The notes under the pieces were generated by a model. That model did not search any database and was not told where the DNA came from. It was given only the letters and a program-made list of their open reading frames with translations. A DNA stretch of 64,000 nt. It comes from Auanema rhodensis (taxonomy: Eukaryota; Nematoda; Chromadorea; Rhabditida; Rhabditidae). The stretch is from positions 7,378,001-7,442,000 of the forward strand of contig OZ059896.1 of assembly GCA_964057225.1 (NCBI GenBank), written 5' to 3'. Both the position numbers and the translations under genes were made by a program. Shown here in pieces: positions 11,641 through 22,555 of the stretch (position 1 is the first letter of the stretch; each line of letters begins with the position of its first letter).

Positions 11641-11784
11641 AAAGAGAAAATTTTGAATTCACAAGTTCAAAAAGTTGAATAAGGAAATAGATTGAAAAGC
11701 TATTAGGTATAAACAGATTAAGAATTACTTACTTGATCTAGCTCCAGCAAGAGCGAAGAGAGCGAGAAGGAGAGCAATCCTCAT
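9452..11784 (-). CDS. Secreted 745-aa proline/glutamate repeat protein with RAKR cleavage motifs
   Basis: Two exons: 11733-11784 carries ATG and a textbook signal peptide (MRIALLLALFALAGARS), and 9452-11637 carries the rest, giving 745 residues. After the leader comes IHKRNTYGDEP, then ten tandem units of 65-72 residues. Each opens SGYRAKRGVQNSYGDEP, passes through an acidic HVEQPEEPVEQPEEQP part and ends PAPAPVEPVAEVPQEE. Apart from one residual SGYKA at the C-terminus there is no other domain. RAKR fits the furin consensus R-X-K/R-R, so the chain could be cut into about ten near-identical peptides starting GVQNSYGDEP. A TATA box lies 45 bp upstream. I do not recognise a known family; structural secretion, surface-coat antigen and peptide precursor are all possible. 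Confidence 0.85.
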
Positions 11785-11828
11785 GGTCGACAAGGGACAA
11801 TCGAGTACCTAGGTACCGCCTTCTGATG

Positions 11829-11838
11829 CCTTTTATAC
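11829..11838 (-). promoter_or_regulatory. TATA box of the repeat-protein gene
   Basis: The minus strand reads GTATAAAAGG 45 bases upstream of the start codon, which would place transcription start about 15-20 bases before the ATG. A strong TATA box suits a highly expressed secreted product. Confidence 0.65.
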
Positions 11839-12537
11839 TAGTCAGATGCAGTCGTGTGTTTTACACGAAAACCTGCTTAGAGATGAGGTGCGCAAGCACG
11901 TTGAGAAAAACTAAGCTGTAGCCGCACAAAATGGTTAAGTTGGGCAACCCGCGTTCAGTTTACAAGAGAAAACACCCGATGGATAAGATAATAGCACAAT
12001 AATGTAATGGAGAGCGATTAGAGAAACAGAAAATTGGCGTTAAAATTAGCTTCTTCGGAGGGTTGAAGAAGAGGGGTAGACTCTTGTGTTTGTGTTAGTT
12101 TTAAAATATCTGGAATATCAGTTATCGAAATCCTGTTGTGCTCACAACAATCAATTTTGAGCTCGCTTGAAATTTCATTCAAAAGGATTTTTTAAATCTT
12201 ATCTTATGCGTGAACTATGTTATTCCTAATAGTATATTTCATTATTCAATAGGTTTCATGTTACTTCTGAATTAAGAGAAAACAATTTTACACTCTTGAA
12301 AATTCCCTTTTCCTTTCAACAGAAAACGAATACTATTTCAAGTTGTTTATGATATGTTTAAACTACATCATGGATCACTATATGAAAATACTCCTATTCT
12401 TTTTATCTTTATTAACAATGATATATAACTTGTTGAAGCATTAACACGTACTACATGTTATTTTGTGAAAATTGTTTAAAATTCATCAGGCGGACTTTTT
12501 TTGAGCATTTCTTAATGATTTTTCATCCAACATCCAG
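11839..12537. other. Intergenic upstream of the repeat-protein gene
   Basis: Contains the 5' flank of the repeat-protein gene. A short ORF starting ATGGTTAAGTTGGGC near 11931 ends after about 24 codons and has no clear splice donor. Nothing else supported. Confidence 0.4.
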
Positions 12538-12677
12538 GAAGTGGAAAGCTAGCAGGACAGGGCATGGAAAGCCAAAAAAAGTCAGAAAAAAGCCAAAGCG
12601 CTTTAGTAGACGCTTCGTTGATGACCCGGTAAGGAACGTATATGCGTCCACTTTTGGCATTCCAGTTTGAGAAGTGA
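12538..12677 (+). CDS. Possible last two exons of a small basic protein
   Basis: A good acceptor (catccag at 12531-12537) is followed by a 91-bp open exon encoding KWKASRTGHGKPKKVRKKPK then RFSRRFVDDP. It ends at a GTAAGG donor (12629), followed by a 37-bp intron and FEK-stop (TGA 12675-12677). The Lys/Arg-rich composition would suit a nucleic-acid or ribosome-binding tail. I cannot find the 5' exons and do not recognise the protein, so this may be spurious. Confidence 0.3.
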
Positions 12678-15600
12678 AAGCATCATGAGAGAACTATGGG
12701 CGAGGGTCGAGTCCTCACCGAGCGTTTTTCTATCTATTTTTTTCTCTTTTCATTGTGTCAGATTTAAATTGCGTAGGAATTCCAAACGTTTTTTTTTTCA
12801 GTTGGTACGAATTAAACGTGATAGATTGGAAAGCATTAATTTTTTTGTATGTTATGTTTAAGAGTTTTGCTTGCAAAAATCTCATAAAAGTTGTTGGAAA
12901 AGGCAATTCGAGGTTTGTGTACTTTTAAGCAAAGCTGAATATTTATGTCACTCATTGTATGATTCCATTTCTTGTGATATTCCTTTCTCAATTCATGATT
13001 TGTGTGAAAGATGAAAACTAAAAGGTGTAAGAAAGAGACACAGAGACTGGATTCACATGAACTACGATTGTTTCTCTCTGATCTGTGACTACATAGCATT
13101 CATGCCTTTTCCTTAAGGAAGTTCTTTGCAAAAGCTGCTATATTGATAAATTCATGATTAAGATCGTAACGCGTCAAAAATCTCTGGACCAATAAAAAAA
13201 GAAACTTAGAATGTCATTCTAAAAGGAAGTGCGTGCACGAAATAATATTACGTTACATAATAAGTCTGGCATAGTTCCATATAAAAAAGTTGAAAAAAAA
13301 GTAAAAATATAGGTGAAAGCTTTAATAAACTGCCATTTATGCTAGCTGAACGGGTTATCGTCAGATGGAAATAGTGTTGCCCTTTGTTGATGGATGTATG
13401 ATACATACATATGCTGTATAGCATTTGTTCTTTTCTTGTCCATATTAAAGCATAATCAGGTTAAATGACACACTTGCTATAAGAATTTCTTATAAAAATA
13501 TAAAGATATCTAGATATTTTCTTATTCAAATAGAAGTTCTTAGAATTTCATTAAGTTTATTGATATATTGTAGTTCATAATGGTCTTGGAACTGACAGTT
13601 ATAGTATGCGTCAATGAAAGTTCCACCCAAGTATCAAAAATAAAAAAAAAGAAATACAGAAGTATTAAACAAGCTGGAGAAAGCTCTGTATTGAAAATTC
13701 AATATGGTTATAATAAAGGAAGTAAATATGGTGATTGTAATGATCCTTCATATCAAATTTTTCCCGTTTTGCCCTTTTACTTTCGATCTTCATGAATTGG
13801 TGAGCGGTTATGTAATGTAATATTGGTGGAATGTGACGTATTATATATATATGAAATAGACAATACTCTTTAAAGTTTCACAGATGCCTCTTGTGTGTAT
13901 GAAAAAGTTCGAAGATAACTATAGGAAATAAAAACATTTTGCTATAAAATGAATAAGATTCTGAAAGACGTGGGGGAAAAGGAATTTGAACCAACAATAA
14001 CAATCTGTAATCCTTGTATTCTATTTCAAAAAATTCAAATATTGTTTCACTTGGAATAGGCAATTTTTGAAGCTTTCTATTTTGTTTTCAAACTAATGTG
14101 AGAAATAACAAACTAGAAATTATTTCTTACGTCAAGCTAACACACGTAAAAACATTTATCATCTTTTTCTTGATTTAATTAATTATTATCTTAAAACTGT
14201 TTAAAATTAATCCCTTTTATACGTCATACCATACGTTGATGTCCTTTCTTTTCCTGATTAATGTTAAATGATCATGTGCTATATGATAAACTATTTTTTG
14301 CTTTTAAATTAATTATTTTTTCTAATGAATAAAAGAAATTGAAACAAAAATTTTCTAACTTCCAAGAGAAATGGAAGGCTATTTCTAGTCATTCGTTTTT
14401 CTTTGAAGCAGCGTAATTGTAGCCATGGCAGTAGGGATTTAAAAAAGTTTCAGAATAGATAAGAGAAAATGAGGAGTTTTTTTATTGAGACCTTCAACTG
14501 GTCAAAGACTAACATTTTGAACATTTTTATGTTCTTATACAGTTTTTGGTGCTCATACTGCTTATCATTCACTGCCTTTTGTTCCACTTGAGATAGACAC
14601 AACTTACTTTATGTCTGGCAAAAGAAGAAAAACTAAATTTGTAATCCATTCTGTGGCAATGTGACCATTTTTATCGAACAAAAACTTTGAGAACAGTAAG
14701 GATTCAAAAGTAAGTATCAGCTTCTTGAATTCTTTAACGACACTAAAACTTAGTTGAATCGAAATCATGAACTAATGAGAAGCCGTTTACGATTTGTTGA
14801 CGGTCACAAAAGCTTTTCTCGACCACAATCAAACATCACGTTCGAAACTGGTAATTAATTGGCAAACACACAATTTGAGATTTACCTTCTTCCATTTGTT
14901 TAGCAGAAATCTTTAAAGTTTGTTATCTTTGATTGAAAATAAGAGGGAGTAAATGAGAAAAGGAGGGAACGAAAGAGAGAGTGAGGAAGGGAGAACAGAG
15001 ATGTTTTAAATACTTTTATGTTCAAATACATATTCAACTTCTTGATTGCCACTAAAACAAGAACAAAATTACTCACAGTTCTGATAACTTCTATTTTATC
15101 ATAAAAAAAAGCAGATTGTGAAATAACTTTGCAAATGTGAATGTCTTTTAACTTTGAATCTTGCGAGGGAATAATCAATCGGCTGGATTTTTGTTGAAAT
15201 CAAACCGGATTTTTCTGTCACTAAAAAGGATGCAATATTTCAAAACAATTTGTATGAACAATTATCTCAAAATAATCATTTACATTCATATTTCATAAAA
15301 CATCAGTATAAATGGACAAATGTGACGTGGAATGGCTTAGCACATCATTTGCCGTTCAATCGAAAATTCAAACTAATACAAAATACATGGAAACGTGAAA
15401 CCTAATAAAATCAATTTTCCATTTTTTTTTCAAAAATTTCAAATATAGTTTTCTCAACTTATACAAGTATAGTTGAATCAAAATAGTTTTAGTACAAAAC
15501 TTTTGAAAATAATAATTATTGGGGGGTAAAAGGAGAAAGAAAGTTAAACTATTTAACTAAATGTTTACTATTAAAAATAAAGCTTATATTCTCAATATCA

Positions 15601-16518
15601 TCTTATTCGACTATTATTGTTTTCTCTTATGACATGTTTAACAGCTTAAAAACTTATTTTTATTGCTTATTCATTAATAACTATATAAAACTAATGATAT
15701 GAAACCTCAATTTTATATGCTTACTTTACCAAAAATACTGAATTAATTGTACAGTTGTGATTAGAAAACAATATATTTTCTGAAGTAAAATGTATTGTAT
15801 GACTCAATCATATACATAATTTAGGGTACTGGTACACTTAATTCACCTCAGAACGATTAAAACCAAGTTTGTTTCACAGAAAACTATGAAAGAGATATGA
15901 TTTATATCAATCTACACTTGAAAGTTATATTAAAAATTAATTTATTCATCACTTTCTATTTCTAAATTTGATATTATTTGTTCTTGAATGACCGGAAGAA
16001 AATACACATGTCTTTGACATAATATTGATAACATAATCTGCTTTCAAGTAAAATATTAAATGTATTTCTTTATCTAACAAAAAATATTTTATAAATAGAC
16101 ATTTATTTTAGGAGCAAATGTTCTTTGTTGATCTTTGAATCATTTTCATTTCATACTACAACTTCAATTGTATTTAAATTTCATTCAGTTACATTTTTTT
16201 TTCAAATATAAACTTTGATTTTAACATATAAACTTTTCTTTAATTGAGAACATTTTCTTTAATTCAAAAATAGTATTATGGAAAGTGTGAAGCACCTTTT
16301 CGCCCAAACACGATTTTCTTCATTTTTCGGTCATTTACATGCTCTCTAAAAGCATAAATATGATAAAATATAAAATATTAGCTAACAGAAAACACGTCAT
16401 TTTTGAAAATCTTCAATTTTAGGCTCTTTTCACAGAAAACTGGCAAAAATCGGCGCCAGATTATTTCCCACAATTCCATCTTCTTTTTTTCATTTTTCTA
16501 CATTTTTTGATGCTATAA
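12678..16518. other. Gene-poor AT-rich region
   Basis: No coding exons I can support. Short ORFs (for example 13580-13795 plus, and 14900-15178 minus) have low-complexity composition and no splice context. No RNA gene or repeat family recognised. Confidence 0.5.
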
Positions 16519-16941
16519 ATGACTATTCTCAGCCTTCAAAAAGACCTGAAAGCTCTAACCAATCTTGACCTCGAATAGCTTGTGAAGGAGTTAAAAATAC
16601 AACACTTCCGTGGTGCTTTCAAGCTTGACACTCTCCCAGATAAGATACTATCAAGAAAAGTTAGAATTGTCAATCTTGACTCTAGTGATAATGAGGGTAC
16701 TCATTGAGTTTGCTGTTAAAAGAAACAAGGAAAAAGTTGTTAGTTCGATTCTTTCGGATGAGATCCACCTGAAGAAATTGTCAATTTTCTCAAACATAAA
16801 GGTGAAGGAGACAACATAATTGAATGCTCAACATTTCAAATACAAGAATTAAGTACACATAATTGTGGTTATTACTGACTTCTAGTTTTGAAAATGTTTG
16901 AAACTTCTGATTTTCAAAAAGTTGTGTTATCTTTAATTTAA
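16519..16941 (+). pseudogene. Relic of a Polinton/Maverick-type (adenain-like) cysteine protease
   Basis: One frame runs from ATG at 16519 to TAA at 16939-16941 with six in-frame stops (16576 TAG, 16705 TGA, 16717 TAA, 16741 TAG, 16759 TGA, 16876 TGA) and apparently no frameshift. Between the stops the order of an adenovirus-type protease is clear: HFRGAFKLDTLPDK, VNLDSSDNEGTH (catalytic His region, stop directly after), FDSFG then DPPEEIVNFLKHKG (acidic residue region), STFQIQELSTHNCGYY (Gln and Cys region, stop directly after) and LLVLKMFET. Such proteases are encoded by Polinton/Maverick elements and related host-integrated DNA elements. No capsid, ATPase, polymerase or integrase relic was recognised nearby, so this is an isolated fragment and non-functional as read. 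Confidence 0.8.
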
Positions 16942-18073
16942 CTTTTAGTGAATATTAGTATTAAATTGTATGTGAGAAACTGAATTTGTAGTATGAGTAA
17001 AATATTGATGAATGTATTATGTATAGAGATAGATAACAATAAGGAAATTATAACAAAACTGTTTCTCTTTGAACTTTTTGAACAAATTGTTGGAGTTTTT
17101 TCTGGAGTCGCATTTTGTCATAGAATTGTCTGTGATTTGAGCTTATTCAGTTGTTCCGCCACTAAAGCAAATAAAACTTGGCTTTTGCTAGTTGATCGCA
17201 TGCTGATGCCACTGGCGGAATGCATCAACAAAAGCTTTTTTTACTCATATTTATCAATGCATCAGTTTTTCTCGGTTCTTGTCTGTACTTTCTTTCTAGT
17301 AAAACTGTTTGCGCGGCAACATTTATTACATACGATTTTCTTAAGTCTTAATTGCTCTGTTAAATATATTTTCAAATTACCTTTTTTTATTTGAAAAGTT
17401 ACCATGTTCGGTACTAAAAGAAGTGAATAAAATGCGATATTTCCATATTTCATTAAACTTGTTTAACCAGCTTAATTATGCAGAAGACTATTTTTTTATA
17501 TGTGAATCTTTTTTTTAAAGATTTAATGTTCTTCATAATGTTTTGAGTGTAACTCTGATAATATTTGTGTACCAGTGCAACTTATTTCCAGTTGATGGGC
17601 AGCTGTGACTTAAAATAAAATAAATTTGATTTAATTTATTATGATCAATCTTTTTTGTTATTTTTTTGTCGTATTATTTGTTTATTTTTTCAATCTCTCA
17701 TTTTTACATTGGCCATCAATACAACATCATTTGAAATAAAACTTTTTTTTTATTTTATTTTAGTGCTTTATCAATGTGTTTTTGATCTTTTTTGATCTTC
17801 ACTTTTCTGCCTCCAAGTTAAGAATAGATGTTTATAACAACTTAAATAAACATATCTTAACTTTTTTTCCAACATTTTAATATTTGAAATGCAATTGAAG
17901 ACATTCACATAAATTTATGTCATTTTTGTAACTGTTTGAGATTCTCAGAACATAAAATATAAATGTTTGAATAGTTACAATATGTTATTCTTGATGTTGA
18001 GGTATTGTATATCATTTCATTCCTTATGCTCGTTTCGGTTGTATAATCTTCTTTTTACACAAAAAATTATTTC
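16942..18073. other. AT-rich intergenic region before the acid phosphatase gene
   Basis: A 133-codon ORF at 16993-17394 exists but is hydrophobic, AT-driven and lacks a family signature; it could be more decayed element sequence. An imperfect stem-loop (GCTTTTG..GTTGAT against GCATCAACAAAAGC) lies around 17180-17236. T-rich tracts follow. No gene supported. Confidence 0.4.
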
Positions 18074-18075
18074 AG
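18074..18075 (+). other. Probable trans-splice acceptor of the acid phosphatase gene
   Basis: TTTTTACAC...TTATTTCAG ends one base before the ATG at 18077, leaving a one-base leader. This is typical of spliced-leader addition. Confidence 0.55.
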
Positions 18076-18076
18076 A

Positions 18077-19596
18077 ATGCATCTAGTAGGTTGTCTTACC
18101 TTACTTAGTCTCTTAGCTATAACCAATGCTGATGTGAAATTCATTATTGCTATATGGCGTCACGGAGATCGAGCTCCAGATTCGAAACCTTATCCTAACG
18201 ATGTATATAATATAAGTGCGTGGCCTCGTGGTTGGAATCAGTTAACAAATGTAATTTACTTCAATTTTCTGGTATTTGAATTTTAATTGAATTTAGATTG
18301 GTATTCAACAAACCTACGAACTTGGTCAATGGTTCAAAGAAAAATATATTGAACAAGAAAAATTATTGCCAAGCAATTTCGATTACAAAAAGGTTTATAG
18401 TGAATCAGAAAAATTTATATTACATTATGTTTCAGGTGTTTTATCGTAGTTCTGATTCTGAGAGAGCTATACAAAGTGCTCACTCTCATGCTGCTGGTAT
18501 GTTCCCCGCGAAAGATTCTTCTATGTGGACTTCAACAACCAACTTGGCCGCATGGCAACCCATTCCAGTACATACTAATGGACCAGAAAATCAAGACCCA
18601 GTATGAATGGATATATGTTTACACGAAATAATTGTGTTCAATTTAGCTTCTCAGGCCGACATCATACACTTGTCCATCTTATTCAAAACTGATTCTAAGT
18701 TCAAATACACCATTCTTGAAAACATTAGGTGAAGAATATAAAGATTTGTTTATCAAATTATCAAATTATACCGGTATGACTGTTACTATAGAGAATGTTA
18801 AGCAGTTATTTGACATAACTCGAGAGGTAAGCAAGCTATCAAGCAGTCTCAGTTTTTGGTTGTTTTTCATAGATGGCTCATGGCTTAAAGCAACCAGATT
18901 GGATCAATGAACTCTGGAATGGTACCAAAATTATTGATAACATTAAAGAATTGAAACGAATCACACGAACCTCTGAATTCAATTCTGAAGAAAAATCGCG
19001 TTATCGAGCCGGATATTTATTAAATGATTGGTCCCAGCAGCTTGAAAATGCGTCCAAAAATGCTTCTGAAAGATTAGCAACCTTATATTCCTCGGTATTT
19101 TTTAAAATTTTCATTAAAATTAAAAATTTCAAATACAGCATGATGGTACTTTGTCGGCTTTGACATACTTGATGGGGATTAATGACGACAACTTAGTACC
19201 GTATGCTGCTGCTGTAGTTGCAGAACTTCACCAAAATAATACTGTGAGAGTAAGTAAACTTTTTGAATGTTATTCAGTTAATATGTCAATATGCTAACTA
19301 TATAAAATTGATGTAACAAAACATTATTGTAGATACTGTATCGAACAAGCAACGTTAACGTAACAGTTTTAAAAATCGAAGGATGTGATGAATTTTGTCC
19401 AATAGATTCATTTTTGTCAAAAATGGAGCCCAGACGGATACGAACAGTACAAAATTTAGATCAGGTAAAACATGTTGATACAAGTATTATATAAACTAAT
19501 TAAAACAATATTTAGACGTGCAGTGGAGTTTCGGGGTCAATTTTATATCCAATATTTATGATAAGCTCATTATACAAGCTTTTCAATTTCGTATAA
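18077..19596 (+). CDS. Secreted histidine acid phosphatase
   Basis: Branch-2 histidine phosphatase that hydrolyses phosphate monoesters at acid pH. ATG at 18077 starts a signal peptide (MHLVGCLTLLSLLAITNA), then DVKFIIAIWRHGDRAPD with the catalytic RHGxRxP motif near 18150. The core continues with FYRSSDSERAIQSAHSHAAG, a WQPIPVHT block, and the second catalytic motif SSHDGTLSAL with the His-Asp pair, split by an intron near 19097-19140. Several NxT/NxS sites suggest glycosylation. After an intron the last exon gives TCSGVSGSILYPIFMISSLY and ends VTAA-type TAA at 19594-19596; this hydrophobic tail could be a membrane or GPI-type anchor. Both catalytic motifs are intact. At least seven exons. 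It converges with the lectin-like gene. Confidence 0.9.
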
Positions 19597-19810
19597 GACA
19601 GAGTAAAGTTAAACTTTTCAACTTTATATGTATAAAATAATAATAAACATTTTTTGTTCATAATTGTCTTGCCATTAAAGGTTTTGATATTTGTTTCATA
19701 ACTTAATGTTCTCCAATATGTGGATTCCATTGATCTGTTCCTAGGATGGTACTGCAGATTCCTAGGTGTTCAACTGCGCAACTAAATCAGGTAATTGTGA
19801 GTTCATTCAC

Positions 19811-22056
19811 TTATGAATTTGAAAAAAAAACATACGGCTCTGTTTCCCAATAACTCTTTTGTTTTTGTTTTTTATGTAGTACACATGGATGATCACTTAA
19901 AAGCATTTTGGATAGTTAACGGTATTAAGCGTTATCAACGTACAGGGTTGAATTAGCCGAAAAGTATTGAAATCGTGGCATATATCCATATTGAAGAGCC
20001 TGCGAAGGAATAACATCAGGGTAAGTTGTCAAAGCCTTCGTATCGCGGAATTGATACGCCCAGTAATGGCGTGGTGGTGTTGTCGCCGCTCGTCTCAATC
20101 CAATCCAAACTTCACCCAACTGTTGTTTTTTCATAAAATCTGTAAATTGTATATTAGTGAAGTATTAGAATTAATTTTATACCGTCAATCCTGTCCACAT
20201 CTCTGATACTTTCAATATTAAGAACTTGATAAGTTTCCCCGCACTCTTTCACCGTATCTACAAACGACAATTTGCGATTAGATACCTAAAGGAAAAATAA
20301 AGAAATCGAATTATTCTAGGGATATATACGAAAATGCATCTTATTCTATTGTAACTATATCGAAGACGATGTTCGCCTTTTGGACATACGCGTTCTTTTT
20401 CGTAAAATTGAGTAGGATCAAGACCTACATAAATAAATTTAAAGATTTAAAAGACAAGAATTTACTACCAATAGCACAAGCTACTTGAGCCTGAACATAT
20501 GATTCCAAATGGGTATATTTCGGAACTGTAGTATTGTTTCTATAATAAAAAAGAATAATTGAAAATTGAGCCTTTTAAACTACTTGTGTAAGTAGAAAGC
20601 TGAAGATTCTATGAGAGTTCTCTTATTATCTTTGAAGTAGTATGGGAAATAGTGCTAAGTATCTTATTCAAAAGTTTTCACGATTACTAGTTTACCGTAG
20701 CTAACACTGTGCGATTCTTAGAGAACTGTAGGACATTCACAGATTTACTTTTCCCCACCATTTCATATCTAGTGGTGAAAGGAAGTAAAACAAAAATTTC
20801 TTCATCTTGACGCTTCTAAAAACCATAAAATGCCAGTTTACATAATAGGACAACAAGAAGTTATTTGAACCTTTTTCATTTTTTTTAAAATGCCATCCAA
20901 CGCGTTAACGTGATCCATACTTGGATATAGAGCATTTTGTGCGTCTTCATGTATAGTCTAAGATGTACCAAATAAAATAAAAGAAAAGCAAAAATCACAT
21001 GAGTAATACCTTGCATATTTCATTATCATTCTTCTTCATATCCACATAACTATACCGTCGCATGCTAAGGAAGAAGCAATGTCCGTTTTCAAAAGTTGTC
21101 TTCATATGTGCCACTTCTTCTAGCAGAGAGCACAAATTTGAATAGTCTTGAAGATATCACTTAATTGAAGACTTTTTATAAAATATTTACATAGAGCTGT
21201 CTTTTTAGGCGGCTTCTCAGATGAACATAGCATGCCTGTGCTATTAGTGATTTTTTCGATCGCTCCGCGCATACTTATTCGATCAGTATATCCACGTAGT
21301 CCTACCTTAATTCGGTTCTGAGATTTTTCTAAAAATGTAAACCGTATTTTTTTGTTGAAAAGAAGAATAATTCAGTTTTTCACCTTGTTTCTCCGAATAT
21401 TGCGGCTCGAGGTTGAGATGCATACCCGCACGAACAGCATAAGTTTTAGGTTGATTACGCATAGCTTAATATTATGTATGAGACTGCGTCCATGCTTAAG
21501 AAATTATATATACATACCTGCAAGCCATCTAGCAATAGTGATCGAATTAAGATTTGCAGTTTTATATCCGCTCGGACAACTGTTTTTTTCCTTAATAATA
21601 TATTTCATATATAAAATATTTTTTTAAATTTACTGAAAACATGTAACAGTTTCCTCCAAGTGGAACTTCTATAGCCTTATGGCATTCATAGTAAGGACCT
21701 TTGATAGAACGATAAGAGGATATAAAATATAACGACTTACTTATAATACATTCTAGTGTATCAGCTGATGTATATTTTGCAGAAGTTACAGTAAACGGTG
21801 ATAAACTTTCACATATTTTATGTGAATCCAATTTAGATTTCATAAATGGAATAACTATTTTACATACTTGGTCCCCCTGAGATGACTACATTTTTTACGA
21901 AGTGCAAAAATTCAAGCTTACGTTTTGATTTAGACTAAAGTAATATTTTTTGTATTCATCTTTAGCAAATCTACGACAAAAATGTTCAAAAAATAACTCT
22001 CCGGACACAATTGAACATATTAACAAAAAGTTGAAAAGGCAGAATATACTTAACAT
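19811..22056 (-). CDS. Secreted C-type-lectin-like protein
   Basis: ATG at 22054-22056 begins a signal peptide (MLSIFCLFNFLLICSIVSG), then a Cys-rich extracellular chain in many exons: GDQVCKIVIPFMKSKLDSHK, a GGNCYMFS..SCPSGYKTANL block, MHLNLEPQYSEKQ, NRIKVGLRGYTDRISMRG, GHCFFLSMRRYSYVDMKK, and a last domain with RVCPKGEHRLRYSYN, VKECGETYQVLNIESIRDV and LGEVWIGLRR. GNCYxFS, SFVDTVKEC and WIGLR are typical of C-type lectin-like domains, here apparently more than one. The calcium-site EPN/QPD and WND motifs are not evident, so sugar binding is doubtful. The C-terminus has two readings: a stop at 19925-19927 in the open frame, or a 48-bp intron leading to PCVLHKKQKQKSYWE and a stop at 19811-19813. 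The second restores a late Cys and Trp expected in the fold. Confidence 0.7.
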
Positions 22057-22547
22057 ATATACATTGAGTTGTATTCATAATCTCAGAAAACCGACCTGCT
22101 CTTGTTCATTTTTAAATAGAAACAAAGAAAACACGTGAAAAGCGTGAATAAATTATCATGTTTTATAGTTACTGTTTCAATTGAAAATTAAAGTCAAATT
22201 ATTTTATTTTTCAAAAACTGAACTGATTATTTCTTTAAAGATATAATAAAATATTATCATATTTTTAGATTATAATCACAAATCCTTTTATAAATCCACA
22301 AGTTTGGATTCTCGTGTACTTGTTTAATAGTTAACCTGAATATCTTTACATTACAATTTTTTATTTTCTCATACACATACCTATAGATATGATTTCTCAA
22401 AAACTGGGCCCTTATATGGCTGTTTTATTTGGACACGTAATTTCACGGACAGCCTGGCGCGAAATTGAACAGTTTGAATTTGCAACCTAATCATTGAGCG
22501 TTTCAAAAAAGTTTATCTTGTATTTCTTAATAGTTTTGTAGATTTCT
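22057..22547. promoter_or_regulatory. Divergent intergenic region, lectin-like gene and separase
   Basis: About 500 bp between divergent start codons, AT-rich and non-coding. An acceptor-like TTTCTAG at 22548-22549 precedes the separase ATG by 6 bases. Promoter function is inferred from position. Confidence 0.45.
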
Positions 22548-22555
22548 AGTATAAT

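Noticed and set aside
9443-11641. A 732-codon open frame on the plus strand over the repeat-protein gene, rich in Trp, Leu and Asn
   Set aside because: It is the mirror of the repeat array. One repeat free of stops on the antisense strand gives a long antisense frame when copied ten times. It has no leader, splice sites or plausible protein composition, whereas the minus strand has a signal peptide, intron and TATA box.
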